Shown piece by piece: positions 1 through 8,473 of a stretch of 64,000 nucleotides of DNA. The notes below the pieces were generated by a model that searched no databases, was not told the origin of the DNA, and saw only the letters and a program-made list of their open reading frames with translations. Both the position numbers and the translations under genes were made by a program. This DNA comes from Cupriavidus necator. GTDB lineage: Bacteria; Pseudomonadota; Gammaproteobacteria; Burkholderiales; Burkholderiaceae. The DNA is taken from contig NZ_SROX01000001.1 in NCBI RefSeq assembly GCF_013141915.1, positions 248,001-312,000 on the forward strand, in the 5' to 3' direction. Position 1 is the stretch's first letter; every line of letters starts with the position of its first letter.

Positions 1-456
1 TATGGCTGCCGCCAGGTGCAGGTGGCCGAGACCAATGCGCTGCGCCGCGCTTCTGTGACGCGGCATCTCGGCTGCGAAGCGGTGGACCCGCTGGCCGGGC
101 CGCCGCCCGACGCTGCCTTCGACGTGGTGATCGATGCGGTGGGCGCGGGACCGACGCGCAAGCTTGCCATCGCCGCCGCCCGGCCCGGCGGCGTGGTCAT
201 GCATATCGGCCTGCAGGACTGGGCCAGCGAGATCGACATGCGCAAGCTGACGCTGGCGGAACTGACCCTGCTGGGAACCTACACCTACACCATGGCCGAC
301 CTGCGCGCCACCGTGGCGGCGCTGGAGCAGGGCAGCTTCGGCACGCTGGCATGGGTCGAGACGCGCGCGCTGGCCGACGGCCCGGCGGCCTTTGCCGACC
401 TGGCCGCGGGCCGCGTTGCCGCCGGCAAGGTGGTGCTGATCCCTGAACCGGCCTGA
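1..456 (+). CDS. Medium-chain alcohol dehydrogenase, C-terminal part (cut by window start)
   Basis: The reading frame is open from the first base, so the gene starts outside the window and only about 151 C-terminal residues are present. They show the end of a nucleotide-binding Rossmann fold (AFDVVIDAVGAGPTRKLA, then RPGGVVMHIGL) and the closing catalytic-domain segment that ends GKVVLIPEPA, typical of zinc-type medium-chain dehydrogenases. The zinc ligands would lie upstream and cannot be seen. It ends 124 bases before the lyase small-subunit gene. It could be a separate transcription unit or the last gene of an upstream operon; its substrate cannot be told. Confidence 0.8.
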   Translation, partial: YGCRQVQVAETNALRRASVTRHLGCEAVDPLAGPPPDAAFDVVIDAVGAGPTRKLAIAAARPGGVVMHIGLQDWASEIDMRKLTLAELTLLGTYTYTMADLRATVAALEQGSFGTLAWVETRALADGPAAFADLAAGRVAAGKVVLIPEPA

Positions 457-500
457 GTGCCGGACCAGCTGCGGCGCGCACCGCCGGCAGCCGCCAAAAT

Positions 501-514
501 TCATATATATGAGT
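501..514. promoter_or_regulatory. Candidate operator: 12-bp palindrome TCATATATATGA
   Basis: TCATATATATGA is a perfect palindrome at 501-512, about 70 bases before the lyase small-subunit start. Its right half continues as TATATGAGT (506-514), which recurs upstream of the GntR-family gene at 5227-5235. One short motif before both the operon and its likely regulator suggests a GntR operator, but binding is inferred. Confidence 0.45.
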
Positions 515-580
515 TGGTTGACATGGATGAATCGAGCGCCTAACATGACTTCACGCACGACCCACAGAGAGGAGACAACG

Positions 581-862
581 ATGATTCACGTAGTGCTTCA
601 TGACGCCAAGGACACCGTCGCAGTGGCCGTGGTGGAAGGGATCCAGCCGGGCACGCAGCTCAACGCCTGGATCATGGATGAAGACAAGGTCGTCACGGTG
701 ACCGCACTGCAGCCGATTCCCATCGGCCACAAGGTGGCGCTGCGCGACATGGATGTGAACGAGACGGTCTACAAGTACGGCATCGACATCGGCAAGGTGG
801 TCGCCCCGATCAAGGCCGGCGAACACGCCCACGTCCACAACATCAAGACCAAGCGCTGGTAA
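581..862 (+). CDS. suyA: Small (SAF-domain) subunit of a UxaA-family lyase, SuyA-like sulfolactate sulfo-lyase
   Basis: A 93-residue protein made almost only of an SAF domain (MIHVVLHDAKDTVAVAVVEG at the start, VVAPIKAGEHAHVHN and KTKRW at the end). In altronate dehydratase (UxaA) this domain is fused to the large domain; here it is a separate gene, as in (R)-sulfolactate sulfo-lyase SuyAB, which eliminates sulfite from sulfolactate to give pyruvate. The start at 581 has a strong ribosome-binding site (GAGAGGAGACAACG). An in-frame start at 509 is possible but would add a non-conserved leader. The large subunit follows after 84 bases. The SuyA assignment rests on resemblance and on the neighbours; a split altronate-type dehydratase is the alternative. 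Confidence 0.7.
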   Translation: MIHVVLHDAKDTVAVAVVEGIQPGTQLNAWIMDEDKVVTVTALQPIPIGHKVALRDMDVNETVYKYGIDIGKVVAPIKAGEHAHVHNIKTKRW

Positions 863-946
863 GCCCGGCGCGCCGCCCCTGCGGCCGCCCGACGCTTCCT
901 GCCCGCTTTCCATCCCGCTTCCATCCGCTTCCCGAGGATCCACGTC

Positions 947-2122
947 ATGTCCGTGATCGACCAAAACACCACCTTCTGGGGCTACCGCCGCGACAATGGC
1001 CGCGTCGGTGTCCGCAACCACGTCATCATCCTGCCGCTGGACGACCTGTCCAACGCCGCCGCCGAGGCCGTCGCCGCCGCCATCAAGGGCACCATGGCGA
1101 TTCCCCACCCCTACGGCCGCCTGCAGTTCGGGCCGGACCTAGACCTGCATTTCCGCACGCTGATCGGCGCCGGCAGCAATCCCAACGTCGCCGCGGTGGT
1201 GGTGATCGGCATCGAGGACGGCTGGACCAAGAAAGTCGTCGACGGCATCGCCCAGACCGGCAAGCCGGTGGTCGGATTCGGCATCGAGGGCCACGGCGAC
1301 CACGACACCATCATGCGCGCTTCGAAGGCGGCGCGCGAATTCGTGCAGTACGCCACCGCGCTGCACCGCGTCGAGTGCCCGATCAACGAGTTGTGGGTCT
1401 CGACCAAGTGCGGCGAGTCGGACACCACTTCGGGCTGCGGCGCCAACCCTACCGTCGGCAACGCCTTCGACAAACTGCACCCGCTCGGCACCACGCTGGT
1501 GTTCGGCGAGACCTCGGAGCTGACCGGCGGCGAGCATATCGTCGCGGCACGCTGCGCCAACGACGATGTGCGCCACCAGTTCATGGCGATGTTCGAGCGC
1601 TACCAGGGCATGATTGACCGCTGGAAGACGTCGGACCTGTCCGAGTCGCAGCCGACCAAGGGCAATATCGCCGGCGGCCTGACCACCATCGAAGAAAAGG
1701 CGCTGGGCAATATCCAGAAGATCGGCAAGAAATGCACCGTCGACGGCGTGCTCGACAAGGCCGAGGCGCCGACGCATCCGGGCCTGTGGTTCATGGACTC
1801 GTCTTCCGCCGCGGCGGAGATGGTCACGCTGTGCGCGGCCGCCGGCTATGTGGTGCACTTCTTCCCGACCGGGCAGGGCAACGTGATCGGCAATCCGATC
1901 GTTCCGGTGATCAAGCTGTGCGCCAACCCGCGCACCGTGCGCCTGATGAGCGAGCACATGGACGTCGACTGCTCGGGCCTGCTGCAGCGCGAGCAGACCC
2001 TCGACCAGACCGGCGACAAGCTGCTGGAATGCATGCTGGCCACCATCAACGGCCGCTGGACCGCGGCCGAGGCGCTCGGGCATCGCGAGTTCGTGCTGAC
2101 CCGCATCCACGAGTCGGCATGA
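947..2122 (+). CDS. suyB: Large subunit of a UxaA-family lyase, SuyB-like sulfolactate sulfo-lyase
   Basis: A 391-residue cytoplasmic enzyme of the altronate dehydratase (UxaA) C-terminal family. Visible signatures are [19 protein letters not shown] at the N terminus, [20 protein letters not shown] near 154-173, [19 protein letters not shown] in the middle and [19 protein letters not shown] near the C terminus. The family uses a metal or iron-sulfur centre for beta-elimination. Together with the separate SAF subunit and two stereochemically distinct dehydrogenases downstream, sulfolactate sulfo-lyase is the best reading. Its TGA stop overlaps the ATG of the next gene (ATGATG at 2119), so translation is probably coupled. 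Confidence 0.72.
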   Translation: MSVIDQNTTFWGYRRDNGRVGVRNHVIILPLDDLSNAAAEAVAAAIKGTMAIPHPYGRLQFGPDLDLHFRTLIGAGSNPNVAAVVVIGIEDGWTKKVVDGIAQTGKPVVGFGIEGHGDHDTIMRASKAAREFVQYATALHRVECPINELWVSTKCGESDTTSGCGANPTVGNAFDKLHPLGTTLVFGETSELTGGEHIVAARCANDDVRHQFMAMFERYQGMIDRWKTSDLSESQPTKGNIAGGLTTIEEKALGNIQKIGKKCTVDGVLDKAEAPTHPGLWFMDSSSAAAEMVTLCAAAGYVVHFFPTGQGNVIGNPIVPVIKLCANPRTVRLMSEHMDVDCSGLLQREQTLDQTGDKLLECMLATINGRWTAAEALGHREFVLTRIHESA

Positions 2123-3057
2123 TGAAGCGCATCTGCATCAGCGAGTTCATGGACCCGGCCGCGGTGCAGGCGCTGACCCCCGGCTTCGACCTGCGCTACG
2201 AGCCGGGCTGGGTGGATCGCCGCGCCGACCTGCTCGAGGTCCTGGACGGCGCGCACGCGCTGGTGGTGCGCAACCGCACCCAGGTGGACGCGGCGCTGCT
2301 GGCCCACGCGCCGGCCTTGCGGGTGGTCGGGCGGCTCGGCGTGGGGCTGGACAACATCGACGTCGCCGCCTGCCGCGATCGCGGCATCCGCGTGATTCCC
2401 GCCGCCGGCGCCAATGCGCGCTCAGTGGCGGAGTACGTGGTGACCACGGCCGCCGTGCTGCTGCGTGGCGCCTATCTGTCCAGCACCGAGGTGGCCGATG
2501 GCCAGTGGCCGCGCGCCCGGCTGTCGGAGGGCAGGGAGGCGCTCGGCAAGACGCTTGGCCTGATCGGCTTTGGCGATATTGGGCGCCAGACCGCGGCGCT
2601 GGCGCGCGCCTTCGGCATGGAAGTGATTGCCTGCGATCCGATGCTGCCGGCCGATGATCCGGTCTGGTCCGCCACCGGCGTGGCCTGCGTGCCGCTCGAC
2701 GCGCTGCTGGCGCGGGCCGACGCGGTCAGCCTGCACGTGCCGCTGGTGGAGGCCACCCGCAACCTGATCGATGTCGGCCGCCTGGCCGTGATGAAGTCCG
2801 GCGCGGTGCTGGTCAACACCGCGCGCGGCGGCGTGGTCGATGAGGCAGCGCTGGCCGACGCACTGCGCGCCGGGCACCTGGGCGGCGCGGCGCTGGACGT
2901 GTTTGCCAGCGAGCCGCTGCCCGCCGGCAGCACGCTGCGGGGCGTGCCCAACCTGATCCTGACCCCCCACATCGGCGGCGTGACGCGCGAAGCCAATGCG
3001 CGCGTGTCGATGATGATCGCGCGCGAGGTGCGCCAGTCGCTGGAGCAGATGCCATGA
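2119..3057 (+). CDS. slcC: D-isomer-specific 2-hydroxyacid dehydrogenase, SlcC-like
   Basis: A 312-residue NAD-dependent dehydrogenase. The NAD-binding motif is [15 protein letters not shown]; catalytic blocks are [14 protein letters not shown] (Arg), then a Glu region ending DVFASEPLP, and [15 protein letters not shown] (His). In known sulfolactate degraders a PGDH-type enzyme of this family (SlcC) oxidises (S)-sulfolactate to sulfopyruvate, and ComC then reduces it to the (R) form used by SuyAB. The start at 2119 overlaps the preceding stop; ATG at 2122 is an equally possible start. The open frame runs further upstream inside the lyase gene, but that part is out-of-frame shadow. A generic glycerate or phosphoglycerate role is the alternative. 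Confidence 0.7.
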   Translation: MMKRICISEFMDPAAVQALTPGFDLRYEPGWVDRRADLLEVLDGAHALVVRNRTQVDAALLAHAPALRVVGRLGVGLDNIDVAACRDRGIRVIPAAGANARSVAEYVVTTAAVLLRGAYLSSTEVADGQWPRARLSEGREALGKTLGLIGFGDIGRQTAALARAFGMEVIACDPMLPADDPVWSATGVACVPLDALLARADAVSLHVPLVEATRNLIDVGRLAVMKSGAVLVNTARGGVVDEAALADALRAGHLGGAALDVFASEPLPAGSTLRGVPNLILTPHIGGVTREANARVSMMIAREVRQSLEQMP

Positions 3058-4076
3058 GCCGGATTGCATTGCATGAACTGGAGCGCGTGGCCGCCGCCGG
3101 CCTGCGTCGTGCCGGGGCCAGCGCCCGGCAGGCGCAGGCGACCGCGGCGGCGCTGGTACGGGCCGATGCGGCGGGACTGCCGTCGCACGGGGTCTCGCGC
3201 GTGCCGATGTACGTGGCGCACCTGCGGCATGACCGGGTCGACGGCAACGCCGAGCCGGCGGTGCGCGGCACGCGCGCCAGCGCGGTGGTCGTCGATGCCG
3301 GCTGCGGCTTTGCCTTCGCCGCGTGCGACCTTGCCATCGCCGAGGCGATGCAGCGCGCGCGGGAGACCGGCGTCGGCGTGGCCGCGGTGACCAACAGCCA
3401 CCACTTCGGCGCTGCCGCGCTGCCGCTCGAGGCCGTGGCGCGCGCCGGCATGGTGGGCATCGCCATGGGCAACTCGCCCGCGGCCATGCCGGCCTGGGGC
3501 GGCAAGCGGCCGCTGTTCGGCACCAACCCGATTGCGGCGGTATTTCCGCGCCAGGGCCATGCGCCGGTGGTGATCGACCTGTCGCTGTCCGAGGTCGCGC
3601 GCGGCAAGATCATGGTGGCGGCGAAGCAGGGCAAGCCGATTCCGCTCGGATGGGCGCTCGATGAAGCAGGGCAGCCGACCACCGATGCCGAGGCTGCGCT
3701 GCGCGGCTCGATGCTGCCGGCCGGCGGCGTCAAGGGCGCGATGCTGGCGCTGCTGGTCGAATTGCTGGTGACGTCGCTGGCCGGCGCGCAGTTCGGCGCC
3801 GAGGCGGACTCTTTCTTCAGCGATGCGGGCAACCGGCCGCGCATCGGCCAGCTGTTTTTCGTGATGGACCCGGGCGCCTTCGCCGGCTCGCAGGTCTACG
3901 CCGCGCGGGTTGAAGCGCTGCTGGCGGTGATGCTGGAAGACGAGGGCACGCGCGTGCCCGGCGCCCGCCGCGAGTCGGCACAGGCCGAGGCCGCTGCGCG
4001 CGGCGCTGAAGTGCCCGATGCACTGTGGCGCGAACTGCAATCGCTCGCGGGCGTGGAGGCTGGCGCGCCGCATTGA
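3054..4076 (+). CDS. comC: Malate/L-lactate dehydrogenase family (Ldh_2) oxidoreductase, ComC-like
   Basis: A 340-residue NAD(P)H-dependent oxidoreductase of the Ldh_2 family, which is unrelated in fold to classical lactate dehydrogenases. Typical blocks are SHGVSRVPMYV (about 43-53, with the conserved His), VAAVTNSHHFGAAALPLE (about 106-123) and MGNSPAAMPAWGGKRPLFG before the PIA loop. (R)-sulfolactate dehydrogenase ComC belongs to this family and supplies or oxidises (R)-sulfolactate. The ATG overlaps the upstream stop by four bases (ATGA), so the lyase and both dehydrogenases form one tightly coupled operon. Other members act on malate, lactate or ureidoglycolate, so the substrate is inferred from context. 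Confidence 0.72.
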   Translation: MSRIALHELERVAAAGLRRAGASARQAQATAAALVRADAAGLPSHGVSRVPMYVAHLRHDRVDGNAEPAVRGTRASAVVVDAGCGFAFAACDLAIAEAMQRARETGVGVAAVTNSHHFGAAALPLEAVARAGMVGIAMGNSPAAMPAWGGKRPLFGTNPIAAVFPRQGHAPVVIDLSLSEVARGKIMVAAKQGKPIPLGWALDEAGQPTTDAEAALRGSMLPAGGVKGAMLALLVELLVTSLAGAQFGAEADSFFSDAGNRPRIGQLFFVMDPGAFAGSQVYAARVEALLAVMLEDEGTRVPGARRESAQAEAAARGAEVPDALWRELQSLAGVEAGAPH

Positions 4077-4132
4077 TTTCCTCACAACGGACCCACGCCA
4101 GAGGGGCCGACCACAACTACCGGAGACAAACC

Positions 4133-5149
4133 ATGGATCGACGCTTGATTCGCGGCGCGCGCAGGCACCTGGCCCGCGCGCTCCTAGCCTTGTCCGCAGT
4201 ATCGGCCCTGGCCGCGCTGGCGCCGCCCGCCGCCGCGCAGGGCGGCAGCGATGCCGCCGCAGATTATCCGAACAAGCCGATCCGGTATGTCGTGCCCTTC
4301 GCGGCCGGCGGCCTGACCGACATCATGGCGCGCATGGTCGGCCACCAGCTCTCCGAAGAGTGGAAAAAGCCCATCGTGGTGGACAACCGACCCGGCGGCA
4401 ATGCCAACATCGGCGCCGAGCAGGTTGCCAAGGCGCCGCCCGACGGCTACACCTGGCTCGCGGTCACGCTGACGCACGCGTCCAACGTGACCTTGTTTCC
4501 CAAGCTGCCGTTCAGCATGCAGAAGGACCTGGTGCCGGTGGCGCGCATCGCCTCGTCGCCGATGATGGTGGTGGTGCCCGCGAATTCGCCGATCAAGTCG
4601 ATGAAAGACCTGGCCGCTGCCGCGCAGAAGTCGAAGCTCAACGCCGGCTCCAGCGGCAACGGCACCCCGCCGCACCTGACGCTGGCCTTGTTCGAAAGCC
4701 AGACCCGGACCAGCTTCACCCACGTGCCGTACAAGGGCGGGGCGCCGTCGATGACCGACCTGATCGGCGGCCAGATCGACGTGGTCTTCTCCAACTTTCC
4801 CGAGTCGCTCGCCTATGTGAAGGGCGGCAAGCTGCGCGCGCTGGCGGTGACCACGCGCGAGCGCCATCCGCTGTTGCCCGACGTCCCCACCGTCGCCGAG
4901 GCCGGCTATCCGGACCTGATCGTCGAGAACTGGACCGGCCTGATGATGCCGGCCGGCACGCCCCGGCCGATCGTCGACAAGGTCGCCGGCTCGGTCGCGC
5001 GCATGCTGGCCGCCGAGTCGGTGCGCGGGCGCATCGTCACCGCGGGCTTCAGCCCCGCGGCCGGCGGCACGCCTTTCGCCGACTACTTCAGCGGCGAGGT
5101 GACGCGCTGGGCCCGGCTGATCGAGGAGAAGCAAATCCGGGTCGAATGA
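4133..5149 (+). CDS. Bug/TctC-family periplasmic substrate-binding protein
   Basis: A 338-residue exported receptor with a signal peptide (LLALSAVSALAALAPPAAAQ) followed by the family opening YPNKPIRYVVPFAAGG, and later GNGTPPHLTLALF, FTHVPYKGGAPSMTDLIGGQ and LPDVPTVAEAGYPDL. Such proteins bind small carboxylates in the periplasm for tripartite tricarboxylate transporters (TctABC); the sulfolactate transporter SlcHFG has one as SlcH. No TctA or TctB membrane gene is in the window. ATG at 4133 is preceded by CGGAGACAAACC. Fifty-six bases separate it from the ComC-like gene, so it is probably the last gene of that operon and its ligand is likely the same organic acid. Confidence 0.9.
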   Translation: MDRRLIRGARRHLARALLALSAVSALAALAPPAAAQGGSDAAADYPNKPIRYVVPFAAGGLTDIMARMVGHQLSEEWKKPIVVDNRPGGNANIGAEQVAKAPPDGYTWLAVTLTHASNVTLFPKLPFSMQKDLVPVARIASSPMMVVVPANSPIKSMKDLAAAAQKSKLNAGSSGNGTPPHLTLALFESQTRTSFTHVPYKGGAPSMTDLIGGQIDVVFSNFPESLAYVKGGKLRALAVTTRERHPLLPDVPTVAEAGYPDLIVENWTGLMMPAGTPRPIVDKVAGSVARMLAAESVRGRIVTAGFSPAAGGTPFADYFSGEVTRWARLIEEKQIRVE

Positions 5150-5226
5150 CGCGGCGCCCCGTGCGGGGACGGCATGCGCACGGCCTGGCGGCGTTGGCGA
5201 CCGGCTTTAGTATGATTCGTGTTATC

Positions 5227-5235
5227 TATATGAGT
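5227..5235. promoter_or_regulatory. Second copy of the TATATGAGT motif before the GntR gene
   Basis: TATATGAGT lies 53 bases upstream of the GTG start of the GntR-family gene and matches 506-514 exactly. Flanks differ, so the full 12-bp palindrome is not repeated. It is consistent with autoregulation of the regulator. Confidence 0.35.
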
Positions 5236-5287
5236 CAGTCATGGATCGGCCGGCCGCCCCGCAGGCGGCGTTGCAAAGGACATTAAC

Positions 5288-6028
5288 GTGGGCTCCAGAT
5301 TCGATGCCGGCGCAGCCATTGGCGGCGTGCTGTACAAGGACGTCAAGCACGCCATCCTGGCCGCCCTGGCCGCGGGCGAGTGGAAGCCGGGTGAAGCCAT
5401 CCCGTCCGAACGCAAGCTGATCGAGCGCTTCGGCGTTTCGATCGGCACGCTGCGCAAGGCCATCGACGAACTGGTGGCCGAGAACATCATGATCCGCCAC
5501 CAGGGGCGGGGCACCTTCGTCGCCACGCATCGGCAGGAAGACCATTTCTTCCGCTTCTTCCGCATCGTGCGCCAGGACGGCTACCGCGAGTACCCGACCG
5601 TGCAGCTGGCCCGGTTCCGCCGCGCCAGGGCGGACAAGGACGAAGCGGCGGCACTGGGGCTGCCGGTCGGGGAGGCCGTGTTCCGCTTTACCAACGTGCT
5701 GTCGCTGGAAGGGCGCGCGGTCATGATCGACGCCATCACCGTCCCGGCGGAGCGCTTCAAGGCGCTTACCGAGAAGCTGCTGCGCGAGCGCCCGAACACG
5801 CTCTACAACTTCTACCAGGACGTCTTCGGCATCAACATCATCCGCACCGAAGAGCGCCTGCGCGCGGCGCTGGCCGACGAGGAAGACCATGAACTGCTGG
5901 GCGTCCCGGTCGGCACCGCGATGCTGAAGATCCTGCGGGTGGCGTCTTCCTACCAGAACGAGCGGATCGAGTACCGCGTCTCCCGGCTGGATACGTCGGA
6001 CTACGAGTTCGCGCTGTCGCAGCCGTGA
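5288..6028 (+). CDS. GntR-family transcriptional regulator, HutC subfamily (UTRA domain)
   Basis: A 246-residue regulator. The N-terminal winged helix (about 15-80) has the GntR blocks EWKPGEAIPSERKLIERFGV, SIGTLRKAIDELVAENI and HQGRGTFVATH; the rest is a UTRA ligand-binding domain ending ERIEYRVSRLDTSDYEF. UTRA regulators sense small metabolites and usually repress the adjacent catabolic operon. The start is GTG at 5288 with AAAGGA seven bases upstream. It follows the lyase/dehydrogenase/Bug operon in the same direction after 138 bases and shares a short motif with that operon's leader, so it is the likely controller. Confidence 0.88.
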   Translation: MGSRFDAGAAIGGVLYKDVKHAILAALAAGEWKPGEAIPSERKLIERFGVSIGTLRKAIDELVAENIMIRHQGRGTFVATHRQEDHFFRFFRIVRQDGYREYPTVQLARFRRARADKDEAAALGLPVGEAVFRFTNVLSLEGRAVMIDAITVPAERFKALTEKLLRERPNTLYNFYQDVFGINIIRTEERLRAALADEEDHELLGVPVGTAMLKILRVASSYQNERIEYRVSRLDTSDYEFALSQP

Positions 6029-6076
6029 GGGCGTGAAGCGCAGGGCGGGAAGCACCCGGATCCTGCGCCCGATGAC

Positions 6077-6934
6077 TCAGGCGAGGGAGATCATGCGCAG
6101 CACCGCAGCCGCCAGGTCCCCATTGGGATCGCCGAGCAGATCCACGGCATCGAAATGATGGCCGCGCTCCTGCACTACCACCTGCACGTCGAAGCCGCAT
6201 TCGCCCAGCAGCGCCTGGTATTCGCGCTGCAGCCGGTGGTACTCCGGCGATTCATCGCCGCCGACGGTAAGGATCATGGGCAGCCTGATTTTCGGCACAT
6301 GGTGGACAGGGCTGTAACGGGCGACGTCCGCCGCGGTCAGGCCGACCACCTGGTTGAGATAGCACAGCCGGATCGGCTCCAGGTCATACAACCCGCTGAT
6401 CGCGCATCCACCCTTGAGGATGTCCGCCGGAACGCCGAAGGCGGCCCACTCCGTTCCCGCCAGCGTGGCGGTGAGATGACCACCGGCTGAATGGCCGGAC
6501 ACGAAGATGCGCCGCGGATCGAATCCCAGTTCGGCGGCATGGCGGTACAGCCATGCCACGGCCTCCTGGTTGTCGCGCACGATTTCGGCCATGCCCACGT
6601 CCGGAGCCAGGCGGTAGTTCACCACGGCAACGTTGATGTCGCGCTGCAGGTAAGGGGCGGCAACGAAGCTGAAGTCGGACTTGTCCAGCGATTGCCAATA
6701 GCCGCCATGAATGAAGACCAGCAACGGGCGCTCGCGTGAGGCCGCGGGGAAGAAGTCCAGCGACTGCTTGGCGTGCATGCCATAGGCAAGATCCGGCTTG
6801 ACCGGATGGTCGCGACGGAACGCGGCGCTGGTATCGTCCCATCGCTTGAAGATGTCCTGGAACCCGGGGATTCCGGCCCTGACGTTGTACTGGTTGTCCA
6901 GTTCTTCCTGATTGAAGTTTCGATACACTGACAT
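6077..6934 (-). CDS. Alpha/beta hydrolase, arylformamidase-like
   Basis: A 285-residue serine hydrolase with the oxyanion motif FIHGGYWQSLDKSDF, the nucleophile elbow FVSGHSAGGHL, a later acid region (TVGGDESPEY) and a C-terminal His (ERGHHFDAVD). HGGYW followed by GHSAGG is typical of the kynurenine-formamidase-like branch, which hydrolyses amides or esters of small molecules. There is no signal peptide. ATG at 6934 has GGAG ten bases upstream; longer in-frame starts run into the divergent regulator gene and are not supported. It is transcribed away from the AraC/RidA/PurA-paralogue genes and is probably part of the same pathway. The substrate is unknown. Confidence 0.82.
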   Translation of the reverse strand: MSVYRNFNQEELDNQYNVRAGIPGFQDIFKRWDDTSAAFRRDHPVKPDLAYGMHAKQSLDFFPAASRERPLLVFIHGGYWQSLDKSDFSFVAAPYLQRDINVAVVNYRLAPDVGMAEIVRDNQEAVAWLYRHAAELGFDPRRIFVSGHSAGGHLTATLAGTEWAAFGVPADILKGGCAISGLYDLEPIRLCYLNQVVGLTAADVARYSPVHHVPKIRLPMILTVGGDESPEYHRLQREYQALLGECGFDVQVVVQERGHHFDAVDLLGDPNGDLAAAVLRMISLA

Positions 6935-7072
6935 TACATTTGGCTCCAGACTGTGGGATCGGGGCTTCGATTCCATGGGGGTCGTTGCGACGCTTGTCGC
7001 GTCCGGCCAAAGATACGTATCCGCGTCTTGCTGCGCGCGCCGCCAGATGACAACCCCTATCGCAAAGACGCC

Positions 7073-7858
7073 ATGTTCGGAAAGAGCGAAAACCGCGACG
7101 ACTACCAGGCCATCGACCGGCCGGTCGGAGGCATGGCGCGCAAGCTGAAGGACGGCCTCTATATCGGCGCGCATTCGCATCCGCGCGGCCAGCTGATCTA
7201 TGCCTATGTCGGAGCCATCCTGGTGACCACCGACTTCGGCTCCTGGGTGGTCCCGCCCCAGCGCGCCGTCTGGGTGCCGTGCAACGTCGAACACGCCATG
7301 CAGGCGTGCGGCGACGTGGAGATGCGCACGGTCTATGTCCGCGCAGATGCTGTTCCCGCCGAGTTGCGCGGCTGTTGCGTGGTCGCGGTGCCGCCGCTGC
7401 TGCGCGAGCTGATCTCGGCCGCGGTGCGCATGCCGCTGGACTATGAAGAAATCGGCCGCGACGGCCTGGTGGTGCAGCTTCTGCTGCACGAACTGCGTCC
7501 GCTGTCGGTGGTCCCGCTGCATCTCCCGATGCCCAGGGATCCGCGCCTGGGCAAGATCTGCGCGAAGATCCTCGAGGATCCCTCGGACGAGACCTCGGTA
7601 CAGGCGTGGAGCCGCTCGGTTGGCGCCAGCGAACGAACCATCATCCGCCTGTTTCCGGAAGAAACGGGCATGACCTACAGCCGCTGGAAGCAGCAGGCCC
7701 GGTTGATGGCCGCGGTCCGCCTGCTTGCCGAGGGCTGCCATGTCACCGACATCGCCCTGCAGCTCGGATACGAAAGTCCGAGCGCATTCAGCGCCATGTT
7801 CAGGCGAGCGCTTGGCATGACCCCCACCGAGTATTTCCGCGACCGGGCCGGCGACTAG
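7073..7858 (+). CDS. AraC-family regulator with N-terminal cupin domain
   Basis: A 261-residue regulator. Residues about 25-120 form a cupin-like sensor (GAHSHPRGQLIYAYVGAI, later VVPPQRAVWVPCNVEHAM). The C-terminal third holds the two helix-turn-helix units of AraC proteins (VQAWSRSVGASERTIIRLF and VTDIALQLGYESPSAFSAMF, then LGMTPTEYFR). ATG at 7073 gives the usual family length; the frame is open back to 6953, but that leader is not conserved in type. It is divergent from the hydrolase gene across about 140 bases and lies upstream of the RidA gene, so it probably controls both units. Confidence 0.87.
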   Translation: MFGKSENRDDYQAIDRPVGGMARKLKDGLYIGAHSHPRGQLIYAYVGAILVTTDFGSWVVPPQRAVWVPCNVEHAMQACGDVEMRTVYVRADAVPAELRGCCVVAVPPLLRELISAAVRMPLDYEEIGRDGLVVQLLLHELRPLSVVPLHLPMPRDPRLGKICAKILEDPSDETSVQAWSRSVGASERTIIRLFPEETGMTYSRWKQQARLMAAVRLLAEGCHVTDIALQLGYESPSAFSAMFRRALGMTPTEYFRDRAGD

Positions 7859-8006
7859 GCGTATTCGCTGCGGGTTGGCATCTGCCAGACATCAACTGGC
7901 GTCAGGACGCGCATCGAGGGCAGGGCCGTGCGGCACAGTCTGGATGCCGCCGGATGACCCGCACCGTGCTCGCTCCGTCGGCATTTGTTCAAGTCGAGGA
8001 GTGAAT

Positions 8007-8471
8007 ATGTCAGTGATGGATCGTATCCGGGCGGCAGGCATCGTCCTGCCCGCCGCAGAAATGCCCAGGGCACTTTATGTCCCGTACACGCTGCACCATG
8101 GTTTGCTGACGATCTCAGGCCAGCTGCCGCTGCAGGACGGCAAGCCCATGTTCGTCGGCAAGGTGCCCGGCACGGTCAGCGTTGAAGCGGCGCAAGCGGC
8201 GGCGCGGCTTTGCCTGGCCAACCTGCTGGGCTGGGCCACCGCCGCGACCGATGGCAATCTGGAGCGGATCCGGGGCATCGTGCGGGTAGGCGGCTACGTC
8301 GCAGCCGACCCGGGCTTCGACGATGCGCCGCGGGTGATCAATGCTGCGTCGGAACTGCTCAACCAGATCTTTGCCGAGCGGGGCCGCCATGCCCGGCTGG
8401 CGCTCGGCGTGGCGAGTCTTCCGTTCGGGGTCCCGGTGGAAATCGAAGCCACCTTTGCGCTGGATGCCTAG
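8007..8471 (+). CDS. RidA (YjgF/YER057c) family protein
   Basis: A 154-residue RidA-fold protein: LTISGQLPLQDGKPMFVGK, then an alpha-helical segment with LCLANLLGWATAATDGNLERI and VRVGGYVAADPGFDD, and RLALGVASLPFGVPVEIEATF at the C terminus. Many RidA proteins deaminate reactive enamines or imines, and members inside catabolic clusters hydrolyse pathway intermediates. The Arg of the classical imine-deaminase site (ARxxxxVxxLPxxxxVE) appears as ARLALGVASLPFGVPVE, so deaminase-type chemistry is possible. The start has GAGGAG nearby. It is two bases from the PurA paralogue, so both are likely co-translated. Confidence 0.87.
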   Translation: MSVMDRIRAAGIVLPAAEMPRALYVPYTLHHGLLTISGQLPLQDGKPMFVGKVPGTVSVEAAQAAARLCLANLLGWATAATDGNLERIRGIVRVGGYVAADPGFDDAPRVINAASELLNQIFAERGRHARLALGVASLPFGVPVEIEATFALDA

Positions 8472-8473
8472 CC

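Noticed and set aside
509-580. Longer start for the lyase small subunit
   Set aside because: The added 24 residues have no family match, and a strong ribosome-binding site directly precedes 581.
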